This document shows positions 23,709 through 34,443 of a stretch of DNA of 64,000 nucleotides, piece after piece. Below the pieces are notes generated by a model, which searched no databases, was not told where the DNA came from, and saw nothing but the letters and a program-made list of their open reading frames with translations. The DNA is taken from contig NW_017803910.1 of the NCBI RefSeq assembly GCF_001625305.1, positions 558,001 through 622,000 on the forward strand, in the 5' to 3' direction. Within the stretch, counting starts at the first letter, position 1, and each line of letters opens with the position of its first letter. Origin of the DNA: Branchiostoma belcheri. Its lineage: Eukaryota; Chordata; Leptocardii; Amphioxiformes; Branchiostomatidae. The translations under genes and the position numbers were made by a program.

Positions 23709-23935
23709 GTTGGATCTCTTGATTTCAGAGACTCGCGACCGTGTTCTGTACCGCTCTTTTCTGGTGCAGTCTGATTGTGCTGGAGGCAAAGGTTGTGTTT
23801 GCTGGTGTGTCAGTGTACAAACAACAGAGTGGAACTCGCTGTCACCAAGTACAGCAGGGGCATTATCATGAGATAGCTATAAACAATGTTTGGAGTTAGA
23901 TGTTCAAAGGTTAGGTGCAACAGGTCGTTCGGTGT

Positions 23936-24006
23936 TAACTGCCGTCGCGCCGCGTGCCTGCGAAGCTGGTGTGTTACGCCGAAGGGCGGTTATACCGGCT
24001 ATACAG
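23936..24006 (-). repeat. Dispersed repeat family B, copy 2
   Basis: Reverse complement of 9457-9535, with CTGCGAAGCTGGTGTGTTAC shared. A short ACAGATACAGATAC tract adjoins it. It lies in the about 800-bp space between the PhyH first exon and the candidate first exon of the channel gene. Confidence 0.55.
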
Positions 24007-24513
24007 ACACAGATACAGATACAACCCTCCCCCTCTGCACGACTTGTATCATTGTCACCTTCGACACAGGGCAAAATGCCAGCACAAAAGCAGGATTTGT
24101 AAACAGAGTTGGGAACCCTCGATAAACCGGTTTAATGTAACATTACGTGTATGTCGGGGGAATGTTTAAAAAATATGTAATGTTTCACATGAAGTGATCT
24201 CAAGCGCCTTAGACTTAAATTTATAGTAGGGTGCACAAGCAAGTTGCAAAAAATCGAGGATGTTTGAGTTCATGGTATAATCTACAAAACATGTGAAAAT
24301 TAAGTCAAGTGTGTCGGCTCATTTCATGTTAATACGACGCTCAGCGGAGGTTATATGAACTGCAGTCAACGCACCGGTACAGGTGTAGGCAATGCAGGAT
24401 CCAGGCGCCGATCTACGCCGACCAACCAAACATCATGATTCTCAACTTATACAATCTCAAACCTGACGTATATTCTTCTACCAGTCAGCTCAGTTTCCAT
24501 TTGCAGCTTTCTC

Positions 24514-24666
24514 ACATATATAATTTTTATGCCGCACTACTTTGTGCCCGAACTACTATTGACGGGGCTCGCCCATGAATACTGTGTTTTGCCTCCGGTT
24601 ATGCGGCTATTTCTCGAACTTCTCAGGACACTGTACAAAGAAGCCCCACCAATAGACCGAGGACAG
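24514..24666 (+). promoter_or_regulatory. Candidate promoter and leader exon of the sodium-channel gene
   Basis: CATATATAATTT at about 24514-24525 resembles a TATA box. The open frame from an ATG at 24529 ends at a good GTAAGA donor (24667). Joined to the next acceptor (exon start 26201), it is in frame with the channel's ATG at 26225, so it could add about 54 residues at the N-terminus. If the TATA box is used, transcription would start near or after 24529 and the exon would be mostly 5' UTR. Confidence 0.3.
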
Positions 24667-24669
24667 GTA

Positions 24670-26190
24670 AGAAATGGTTCCTTACATTTCTATAACCTTT
24701 CGACGAATCCCACTTTCATTGTATCCTTTTGTAGGTACAAAATTGTGATTTTCAAGTCACTAAGCGTAATTGAACATGGAAGGAAACTCCTGGTTTTCAG
24801 CTCAAAACCTGTGTTTGCTGTTACTTGATCTACGAGAGAACGTTGGATTTTGTTGGGATTTCGATCGAAGTGTAATTGTGTATATCATACACGTGTAAAT
24901 GACTGCTACTATAAATATTTAGATAAATGCAATTTTAGCATCCCTGTCCTTTAATTTCTATCACTTCTGTCACTTAGTAATTAGTGACATACGAAAGACA
25001 TTATACAGAAGTGAAGGAAGCTTGTTGCACCATGTTAGTTACAAAGACAACAGATGAACTGTTTTGAGACGTTTTACTGTCATCGCAGTAATGAGTATCA
25101 ACTCAAATACGCTGGGTTTGCACTATTCGGGATGCATGAGCAGCATTTTGTTAATTGCAATCAACCATATTTTAAGAGGCCCTGAGGTTCTACAATTTTT
25201 CTGTGGCTCTGAGAATAAACAAAGGTTCAGACAAACATGAATTATATATCCTGGGCGACCTAGATACTCGTAACTCTGTCCTAGAAATCCTATATCTATT
25301 GTAAACGTTCAAACCAAAACATGTTGGGTTTTTTTTGCTAGGGTCGGTTGGGTAACTGAAAACACACCTTTTTTCCTCGGCCTAAGGGATCTAAAACCTT
25401 ACCGACAATATTACACAGCAGCTTACATGTCAGGTGTAAAGTTACCTGTTAAAAGTGTTTACGCTGTTCCTGTCTGTAGCCTCATTATCCAGTTTAAACA
25501 TTCTTTTAAACAGTGCAAACATTCTTCAGACTAAATGCCCCAAACCTTATTCCAGTGGGGGCTTGTATGGTTTACGTGGACCTCCTTGGCCCCAGAACTG
25601 TCTATAAGGGCACGCACGGTTACATATGTCTTACGATCCTGGTAAGATTTCTTTGGACATATTTGGGATAGTCGTGCATGCGTCCTTCAAACTTTCATCT
25701 GTCTTGTTGCTAAAAGGAATGCAGTCTTAGATCTTAGATCCTTGTCGAAGGTTGGTTCTTTTAATCATACGACATCAACTCGTACGATAGCTTGCGACGA
25801 ATGTAACCGTCGCGTCGTTAGAAATAAATGTGTACTTCGCTCTTGTGTTGTTACGACGAGAATGAATAATGATGATTGATTCCTTTTTTTATGCTGGAAG
25901 GGTTGGCCTGAGTATCAAACCGTGAAGAGTATAGTACCATCTCGCAGGTGGAGGCACTTTTAAAAGGAAAACAGCACTGATCTGAGAAGTAAAGACCTCT
26001 TGAACTATTTTAAGAGCCATTAGCGAAATCTCAAAGTAAAACATAGTCAATCGGCACTACTGGAAATTCAAGCTGAGAACGTCACATCATTTCTTAAGCT
26101 AAAACAAGAGCACGTAGGGCTCAAACCTCCGCGACGTAGTGACAGAGTTCGCTTCATGCAAAGCTATTAATAAATAAATAATCAATAAAT
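24670..26190. other. Probable intron, no feature recognised
   Basis: AT-rich DNA between the candidate leader exon and the first secure channel exon. No repeat or exon that I can support. Confidence 0.35.
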
Positions 26191-26224
26191 ATTTGTGCAG
26201 GAGAATCTCATATATCCCGCCAAG

Positions 26225-29200
26225 ATGACAGCCACCAGCGATATAGACCTCAGGGTCCTCGAGAGGATAGATTCAAGACTCCTCCGAGTCATCGAGGAAA
26301 CGGCTGAGGATCGGGCACAGAAGATAGTTGAGAAATGTCTTAAAGAACGAGACGAGAAGATGAAAGAACAGAGAAAAAAAGACATCAAGGTATGACAGTC
26401 TTGCAAGATAACTACAAATGTGTCTCTTTAACCAGCGTTTGTGAACGTTGTTTCAACACTGTTACCTCCAGGACGGAAGTACTGTTTTGGGTGGCTCTAG
26501 TCTATACTAGGTATGACTGTGTGGATTCCAAAGTGAGTGGGTGAAGATTGTGTTTCGCTTGATTGACAGGGTGTTGACCCCGTATGCCTTGGGTTCAAGG
26601 TTGTAATATGTATATAGTAGTAGCGGAGTAATCCTCCTCATATAATCGTATGAGGATTTTATGACGTGATTCATTAACTCAAACTATTTCTTCGTCAACA
26701 GACGATGACAAAAGAGTTCTGTGCCTCCACCACTGCTCATGGCGTCAATCGTGTGGCAGAAGCTGATACAACAAGATCAAGGTAACAACGCTTGCTTCAA
26801 CATAAAACCCTCTGGAAATGAATGATCATTAAACTAAAAACTCACATCTAAGAAGTTCAGCCTAAGAAGCATTCGCCATCTTTGAATTTTTCCCGCTTTT
26901 GTTTTGAAGTTCACCTAGACAGAGANNNNNNNNNNNNNNNNNNNNAGATGTAGTAGATTGGGGGGGGGGTGTTGACGGCCTTGGTTATTATTAGATGGGG
27001 GAAGGGGATTTAACGTGTACGGCCTCTTTTATCTTACGCTCAAACTATCACAGCTATACTAGTAGCGAAATTAAACCTGTAGAAGCTTGTGATTAGATAA
27101 ATGAAGTTCCAGCGTCTGCAATATTCTTTCTTGATTGCAGGATCATCTGGACCGTCATACTTATCACCTGCGTGGCGCTGTTTGTGTATCAGTCCGCCAT
27201 CTTGATCAAGTCGTACTTTGAGTACCCGGTTAACGTCGACATCAAGGTGGTGGACAACAAGAAACTCACCTTTCCTTCCGTCACTGTCTGCAACAACAAC
27301 CGGTGAGTATTTCTATATAAGTCATTCTTCCCACTGAGTGAGAAGAAAGTGCTTTGGGTATCCTTGACTGCACTGGAACTGTATTATGATTTGGAAATGC
27401 CCGATTGAATTACATCATAAAATGGATTATATATTTAACTTTCACCCGTTTATAATTTCAGTCTCCGGAAGTCCCAGCTGCCAGGCTCCCGGCACGGCTC
27501 TTTACTTGAGCTGGATGAGCAGACAGCACGTGACGTGTCCGACTACTTGTGGGAAAAGCAAATCGGGGAAATTGACATAGACAAGGATATGGTAATCGAT
27601 TTGGAATCCGGCTACCCTGGTCTAGGTTCCGGGTTCGAGTCCGAATTGGGATTAACGAACACCTTCCTCTCCGACGAAAGTATAGATGCTTCGACAGAAT
27701 GCAGGTGTGTAACGGAACACAAACATACAAACTTCCCCTAAGTCAGCGCCGCCCAAAACAATATTAAATGCTATACGATATGCGATAGGATCTGCTTGAA
27801 GATAAGGATAATGTTCGGTTTGTATGTGTCTTGTCCTGACCAACGAGGATTGGGAGTGAATGGGCGATGATTGGGTTCCAATTGACTGACAGGGTTGTGA
27901 CATGGTATGCTGTGGATGGTATGGGGTCGCCAGGACTATGTACTATGTAATCATGGTATGAAACATGAAACTTTAGGAAATATGTTGTTATTTTTACTGT
28001 TACGTTTTAGGCTCCAATCCAAACAACTGTGCACCTTGGCCCAGCTCCTAAGAGAACCACGCAATGATGGCATCCACACGGAATGGAGCTACTTCAGCCG
28101 TGAAGGTTGGGCAGTCATGATCTCCCATCCGTGCACAGGGACCGAACAAGACACGTGCGACCAGTGTTATAACGACAGGTACGCACCTGGAAAGTTTGCT
28201 TTACCTTCAATGACCGTTTCTATCATCAGTTCTCCCACTAAAACGCTATCAATCAAATGTTGTTTTAAAATGAGCTTTGGGACTGGGTGTTACGTACATT
28301 CGATGTCACATATATTTCAATGCAATGCGTTCTTTTTACCAAATTCATATGATGCCCCACCGTTAAAAAAACTCAGTAAGCCCTGACAATGATCTCTCAG
28401 GAGATGAGGATTAACTCCCAGCCCAGTAGTTATATACTGTACTGACTAACGGTGGTTGCCGTTAGTCAGTAGTTACTGCTAGTAATATGTGTATTAGGAG
28501 TTTGCCTCGGTGGGTAATTTCTATTCACTTCTGATTTACAGGATCCTACTGAAACGCATTGAAGACATACCTTACAAAATCAATGCAACGTTCTGCTGCC
28601 CTCCCGACAGTTACATTGCGCTGACCGACGTAACGTTTGAAACGCACGCGGAGGCTTTGAATTCAGGAAAATGCGAGAACTTAATTGGCGATTTACATGG
28701 CGAGCCGTGCACCGCTAGTCAGCTGATTGCAGCTTACAATGATGGCAGGCGTTTTGACAACTGGGGTTGGTTTGCCAGTATGGCGGAAGACTTGCAGATG
28801 ATGGTAAAAGACGGCTGTCCAAACAAGACCGCATCGAAATGCTACCGTGGGGTACTACCAACAAACGAGACCCCTCAAAATGCTGGTTTGTTCTGTTGCG
28901 CTCCCCAAATGTGTGTGCAGTCAGGATGCACGGCCGAAGTTCCTGGATGCAGCAATCCACTTGGCATGGAAAGCGGGAAAATTCACGACCACCAAATTTC
29001 AGCGTCCTCATCCTCTGACGGCCACCCACCCGAGTACGGTCGCTTGAATTCAATGACCCCGTGGAAGTTTGATCCCTATTACGACGAAAGTCCGCGGTTT
29101 GAGGTAGATTTTGGCAAAGTAATTATTCTAACAGGAATTATAATCCAAGGCGACAAGGAAACGGTTCAGACATACGCCATACAGCACGGCATGACGTCAT

Positions 29201-32200
29201 TTCAATGGATAGATTATATAGATGAGTTTGGCGAACCCGTCCTTTTCTGCGGCCATGTCGACGGCAATGGCAACAACTTCCAACATCTGCCGCGTCCTGT
29301 CATAGCCCGACACGTCGCCATTCTGCCTCGTGTCAGTGGTTGGGGCGAAAAGAATCTCCGTGTTGAGTTTCTTGGATGTGAGGAAGATGATTGCATCTTT
29401 GCCCATGCCCTACTCCCAATGATGAACACCGTAGATCCAAGCTCCATCAGCTGCAGCAGTAATGACTGTGTGTCAAATGTCACCACGTACCGCGGGACCG
29501 TTCGGTCTGCTGGTAACGCCGTCTGCCAAGACTGGACCTGCCCAAACCGTCACTTCGACTTCTGCCTGGAGGAGAACTTCTGCCGATTTGCACCGCAGGA
29601 AAATACCACCGGCTTAGTCTGTCCTTCTGCCTCAGACTCCGGACTTGCAAACCTGAGTTCGAATCCCTGTCAGACCATCGCAAAATGCCCCATCAGCGAG
29701 AATGAAGACGAACCGGTATTCCCAACAAGGCACAGGTTTTACCAACACGCGTTCGCCGCACAGTACTGTGAAGAGCGAGGAAAACAACTGTGTTCTTTGG
29801 AAGAGCTGGTTTTGCTAAACACAATTCGAGATATGAAGGCAACAGAATGGGGGTGGATCAGAGACAGTGGTTTGGAAGCCATGTTTGAACAAGATTGCAC
29901 AAACGCGACGGGGGAATTTTGCTTCAAAAATATATATCGGTATCGCCTTTCAAATGAGGTAAGCAGTGTAGCTTACTGCTGTGACGAGCTGTTTGAGCTC
30001 ACAGAAGAGACTTACCAGAACCACAGCAGTGCTGAGAAGGGCTGCCGTGACCGGGGCATGCAGCTTTGTCTCCCTTCACAGCTGATGGCCGTCCATGAGG
30101 CTTCTATCAGGCGCGACAGTTACCCAGAAGACGTTGCGTGGATCAACATGGCCCACAAAGTCGCTTTGCTGAACGAAACGTGCGGATGCCGTGTTGGTGA
30201 GAACTGCTTAGGCCATAAAATCCCTCTATTCCAAATCGATCGATTGAAAGCCTACAAGGCACTTTGTTGTGAAGAGAGTTTCTTTCTCAGTGAAGACAGG
30301 TTTTCCAACCAATCGGAGGCCTTCACACTGTGCGGCATGGCAGATAAACAGGCCTGTTCGCGCGCTCAACTCAACGCCTTGTATGAAGACGGAGTTGAAA
30401 GAGACGAAGATTTTGCATGGTTTGCCGAGCTGAACGCTGTGGCTACTCTCCAAACTTTATGCAACACATCAGATCATAACTGTAACGATGACGTTACCTA
30501 CGAATATGTAATTCCAACCAACGACACAGCTGCCTTTACTGTCTACTGTTGTACACCAGAGTCACGCCCTACACCATCAAATTCATCCGCGCCACGAAAA
30601 GCTGATGTGACAAATCATTTCATTGGCTGTAACAGTCCGCTAGGCATGGAGAGTGGCGTTATTTCACATGTCCACATAAATGCCTCCTCTTGGTTGGACC
30701 AACAGCATACACCAAACCACGCCCGCCTTAACAGCAGGTCTTACTGGAAGATGGACGAATATGACGCCACGCCGTGGATACAGGTAGACCTACGGGACTC
30801 CCACGTGCTAGCCGGGGTGATCACACAAGGTGGCGGTGACGCTGGCGGTTACGTCACGTCTTTCTCGTTATCCTTCAGTGTCGATGGAAATCAGTGGCAG
30901 ACAGACAATGAGACTGGTCAGTTAATGGGAAACAAAGATGGCGGCACTCCAAGCCACGTGTACTTTCCTCGCGCAGTCGCAGCGCGATACATACGGCTGT
31001 ATCCGCTGTCATGGAAAGGACGGGGTGGATTCCGACTGGAAATAGTCGGCTGTAGATCCTCTAGCTGCAGTCCAAGAAGTACAAACGAGAAGTATGTTCA
31101 GTTTTATCATCGTCATCAGTTGATGTGCTCTGAACCCGAGTGTATCGTGGGACGAGGCCTGAACTACAGGGGTAAGCAGAACGTCACTAGGAGCGGCCGG
31201 CCATGTCAGAAGTGGAACTCCCATGATCCACAGTATCATTGCACCACTCCCTCACTGTATCCGGACGCAGATCTGTCTGAAAACTACTGCCGGAACATAC
31301 CGGATCATCCGTCTAAAGCACCATGGTGCTTCACAGGAGAGCGGGACTGGGAATACTGCCATGTCGAACGGTGTGAAGTCGGCTGTGTAGACTTGGACCT
31401 GAACGCTGTTGCTGGAGAGAACGACTGGGGTGAATTCCTGCTCAGCTCCAACACAGATGACTACACCGACATCACGGACTTTTCAATGGCTACGAGAGAG
31501 GAGATTGCCGAGATGGGTCACCAAAAGGAAGACCTTATTCTTCAATGCACGTTTGACAAAGAGCGTTGCTCATTGGACGATTTCAAAGTGACGCAAAACG
31601 CCAAATATGGCAACTGTTTTACCTTCAATCACGGTGAAGACGACATAGTTCGAAACACCACCAAGGTGGGAGCGGAGTACGGTCTAAAACTGACGCTGTC
31701 AATCGAGTCCAACGAATACGTCGGGCTCTTCGGTCAGGATATAGGAGCAAAGGTCACCATCCACAGTGTAGGGTCAACGCCGTTTCCTGAAGGCAATGCC
31801 ATCAATACCAAACCCGGAGAGAGCACTTTCGTCAGCTTGAAACGCAGTTCTATAAAAAGACGACCCTATCCGTACGGAGACTGCACTTCACATCAGGAAA
31901 GAGATGCACTGTACGGTGGGAGATACACGTACGAGACATGTCAACATTCATGTCTGCAGGCAGCCTTACTGCACGAGTGTGGCTGTTCTGATGAGCTGAT
32001 AGCCATCAATAGCACCTTGTGTAGTGTGCTGAACAAGACACAAGAATGTTGCCGTCAAGACGTCCGGAGTCGTCACGAGGACGGCAATCTGTCGTGCGAC
32101 TGTCGTCAGTCCTGTAACGAGGATTCCTACGCGCTGTGGCTGTCTTCATCCTTATGGCCGTCGGACAGTTACGCCTGGTACGTTTTGGAGAACATCCACA

Positions 32201-32481
32201 CCAGAAGTCAGGCTCAAAATCTGCCACTCAACCCAGATGAATTGCGCCAAAATCTCGCAAGAATTCACGTGTACTTCCGTGACTTGAACTACGAACTGAT
32301 CACTGAAAACCCTACTTATACTGAAGAATCCTTGCTTAGCGGCCTAGGTGGACTGTTAGGGCTGTATGTAGGGCTGTCTGTCATTACAGTGTTCGAGTTT
32401 ATCAACCTCCTGGTTGACCTATTCAAGGCTGCTTTTAACAAAGAAGTGAAAGATACGGCGAACCCCGGTCATAATATCTAA
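26225..32481 (+). CDS. DEG/ENaC/ASIC-family sodium channel with F5/8C, kringle and novel cysteine-rich modules in its ectodomain
   Basis: Exons 26225-26389, 26702-26781, 27141-27302, 27462-27704, 28011-28178 and 28542-32481 (TAA) join in phase to 1,585 codons. Family hallmarks: TTAHGVNR with the gating His-Gly at residues 68-69; TM1 about 83-103; FPSVTVCNNN at 126-135; MGHQKEDLILQCTFD and KRRPYPYGDC in the distal ectodomain; cysteine-rich QHSCLQAALLHECGC; TM2 about 1540-1567 (GLGGLLGLYVGLSVITVFEF) with a G-L-S selectivity filter. Inserted between TM1 and the distal ectodomain are module 1 (end of exon 4 to 28599), module 2 (28630-28899), F5/8C (28945-29379), a degenerate kringle (about 29450-29690), modules 3-5 (29731-29982, 30010-30270, 30298-30552), F5/8C (30625-31053) and a full kringle (31141-31374). 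The charged N-terminal exon may form a helix. The family forms trimeric amiloride-sensitive cation channels in the plasma membrane. The added domains suggest glycan, lipid, protein or matrix binding outside the cell; ligand unknown. The introns downstream of exon 2 are all phase 2. An N gap lies in one intron. Confidence 0.93.
26528..26610 (+). repeat. Dispersed repeat family C, copy 1
   Basis: GTGAGTGGGTGAAGATTGTG...TTGATTGACAGGGTGTTGAC resembles 27846-27940 and the reverse complement of 62838-62926. It lies in a channel-gene intron. Confidence 0.4.
26926..26945. other. Assembly gap (20 N)
   Basis: Run of 20 N in the intron between channel exons 26702-26781 and 27141-27302. A polyG stretch follows. 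No coding sequence appears to be lost, since the flanking exon phases match. Confidence 1.
27846..27940 (+). repeat. Dispersed repeat family C, copy 2
   Basis: GATTGGGTTCCAATTGACTGACAGGGTTGTGAC, then GGTATGGGGTCGCCAGGACTATG. The reverse complement of 62838-62926 has the same blocks in the same order. Confidence 0.55.
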
Positions 32482-32639
32482 TAGCTAATTGGGGTATATA
32501 TATTATATATATGCATTTTTCTGGCCCACCAAGTACGTGCTAAGATGTAGCTGCTAGAAATTGAGAATGTCTCAAGTTAAATTCGTGTACAGTTATACTA
32601 ATTTGTAACGTCTTAAGTTAATGTAAAAACACAATGTAC

Positions 32640-32645
32640 AATAAA
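32640..32645 (+). terminator. Polyadenylation signal of the channel gene
   Basis: AATAAA occurs about 160 bases after the stop codon, the first one downstream in sense orientation, implying a short 3' UTR. Confidence 0.6.
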
Positions 32646-32659
32646 ACTGGTGAAATCCC

Positions 32660-33430
32660 CGGCTGTGGATTTTGCAATACGTTCCCTCTCTGCCGTTCAT
32701 TATGATTCGATATTCACATTAGGGTTAGTAACGTTAATGTCGTCGCAATTTAGAGACACCCCGCCTGGTGGCGCTGCACCTTCACTCCCAAAAGCACTCA
32801 GTATTTCAAGAGTCAAGTCTACTCGCCAAGCAGAGGTTCAAGCGCTTCGGCACATTTTTTGGCGTGATTTTAGGCATTAGACTGATACTACCTGGTCGGA
32901 ATATTTGCTTGCAGATTAAAAAAAACGCTGCTGAAACATAGAAACCGTTCGCAGATAACAAATATGACAAATCAACAACATAACAAAGTAGTATGTCAGC
33001 TCTGCTCAGTACATCACTGATCAGCAAATATGCTTTCTGTAATGCCGCAGCGCCAGCGGCCTCTTTCCTAGAAGTGGCTGTTATATAACGCAGTCTGTAA
33101 GAACAGTCACCTGGGTAATTTTGAAGGTGAACTTAAGGTGACTCAGCACAACTTCCAAGAACCATGTGGGCTGTTCTACTTCAAGCCAAGGGAGGTCATT
33201 TCCCCCTTTTTAGTTTTCCCCCTTTTTTCCACTCACGAATTTGAGATAATGAGTGAAATGTATAAATACCATGTCGGAATCGTGGCATTTTACAGTCAAC
33301 TAGTCGAAACGAAGTGGGTTTTGTGCCCATTTTGGCGACCACGATGTCGGCACTAACACTAGTACCATGCCGTGACGGAACGTTTACTCAGCAAAAAGTG
33401 AGAAATGGTTGACAGTTATTAAAACCCGCC
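32660..33430. other. Intergenic stretch
   Basis: Between the channel poly(A) signal and the GC-richer block upstream of the exon at 33737. No exon or repeat supported. Confidence 0.4.
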
Positions 33431-33736
33431 AGGTTCCGCAGCTATTTTGTCACGGGTTGCGAGCCGGTTCACCTTGTATTATTTATTTCGTCCGCATCAC
33501 CGCACGCCCCAGACTGCCAGGCGCCGCCCGCCTTTCCTCCCGCCAGGAGGTAACGTATAAACTCCCGGGCTAAGATCACTATTTCTTTTAAAACCTGAGT
33601 TTCCGGGTTAAAGGATTGTTGTTCGTGCCGAAAGAATCTTCGCCGTGAAAAGGGTTGGGGAAGTTACGGGTAGTTGGTTGTTTTGTAGGTAATCGGTAAG
33701 TTGCAAGGCTGTTTTTTTGGCTGAACAGGTTTCGCT
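33430..33736 (+). promoter_or_regulatory. Probable promoter/5' UTR of an unidentified gene
   Basis: A GC-rich block (about 33460-33560) in otherwise AT-rich DNA, immediately upstream of a first coding exon. No TATA box is evident, as is usual for a broad promoter. Confidence 0.4.
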
Positions 33737-33817
33737 ATGGTGCAGATGTACAGAAAGGTCGAGAAAAATTTAAGTGTGAAGGAGACGGGAGAAAGAGTTC
33801 TTGGAATGTTAAAGAAG
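33737..33817 (+). CDS. First coding exon of an unidentified gene
   Basis: ATG at 33737, then 27 codons (MVQMYRKVEKNLSVKETGER and seven more, ending in two Lys) up to a consensus donor AAG|GTATGTG at 33818, phase 0. The peptide is basic and amphipathic, helix-like. I do not recognise the protein and could not find its next exon. The plus strand downstream is the antisense of the ZEB 3' UTR, so the gene would either be very short or overlap or span ZEB. The exon's last seven bases plus the donor recur at 34230-34249. Confidence 0.5.
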
Positions 33818-34053
33818 GTATGTGTCTGAAGGTCTTAAGGTTGCATCAGTAACTTTTCCTGATTTAGAAGTTTAAAAAAATACAATGAAAATCCCAAACC
33901 GGGAACAATACAAGTACGTACAGCGCAAGCAAGAGCTTTGACCACAGTTGTGGAGTGTTAAACAATAATAAAACGTATTTAGGAGGAAGTTTTTTGAAGA
34001 GAGATGCCGCCATGCATCAGCACCTGATGCCCGCGGTTGTTAGACAGATTCTG

Positions 34054-34111
34054 ATTGGCTGTCCATCATAATTCAACCAATGATATCACGGGAATTATTG
34101 GTTAGACCAAT
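34054..34111. promoter_or_regulatory. Cluster of four CCAAT boxes
   Basis: ATTGG at 34054-34058, CCAAT at 34077-34081, ATTGG at 34097-34101, CCAAT at 34107-34111. It lies about 120 bases before the duplicated splice-donor sequence at 34230 and could be an alternative promoter of the unidentified plus-strand gene. Confidence 0.35.
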
Positions 34112-34229
34112 GAGAGAGCGACTACATGTCCGTCAAATATTTGCACCTGTCCACTTTGCATTTCTGATCGAAAACACACTTAATTCAAAACACACCACAC
34201 AAAGTAGGGGAGGGGAGACTACGTTTATG

Positions 34230-34249
34230 AAAGAAGGTATGTGTCTGAA
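34230..34249 (+). repeat. Second copy of the exon-end/donor sequence found at 33811-33830
   Basis: AAAGAAGGTATGTGTCTGAA is identical over 20 bases at 33811-33830 and here. In both places it is a potential exon end plus 5' splice site. Here it is preceded by an ATG (34227). Confidence 0.7.
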
Positions 34250-34437
34250 TCTTCATTTTTCCAGTCCCAAACTGTCAGAATTTTTCCTAGCGAGTCGTAG
34301 ACCTACATATATAGATACACATGTGCCAATTGTTGCATCGCCAGCACTTATCTTGACCATTTACTGATTATATACGCCTAAATGCCTTGGTGTATGCCCA
34401 GACAAGTCACAATACAATCAAAGGTAAAGTTAGACGT

Positions 34438-34443
34438 TTTATT
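34438..34443 (-). terminator. Candidate polyadenylation signal of the ZEB gene
   Basis: AATAAA on the minus strand, about 3.2 kb downstream of the ZEB stop codon. Other AATAAA-like sites exist in this AT-rich stretch, so usage is uncertain. Confidence 0.3.

Noticed and set aside
28715..32227. Several minus- and plus-strand frames overlapping the channel's last exon
   Set aside because: Shadows of the 1,312-codon channel exon in other frames.
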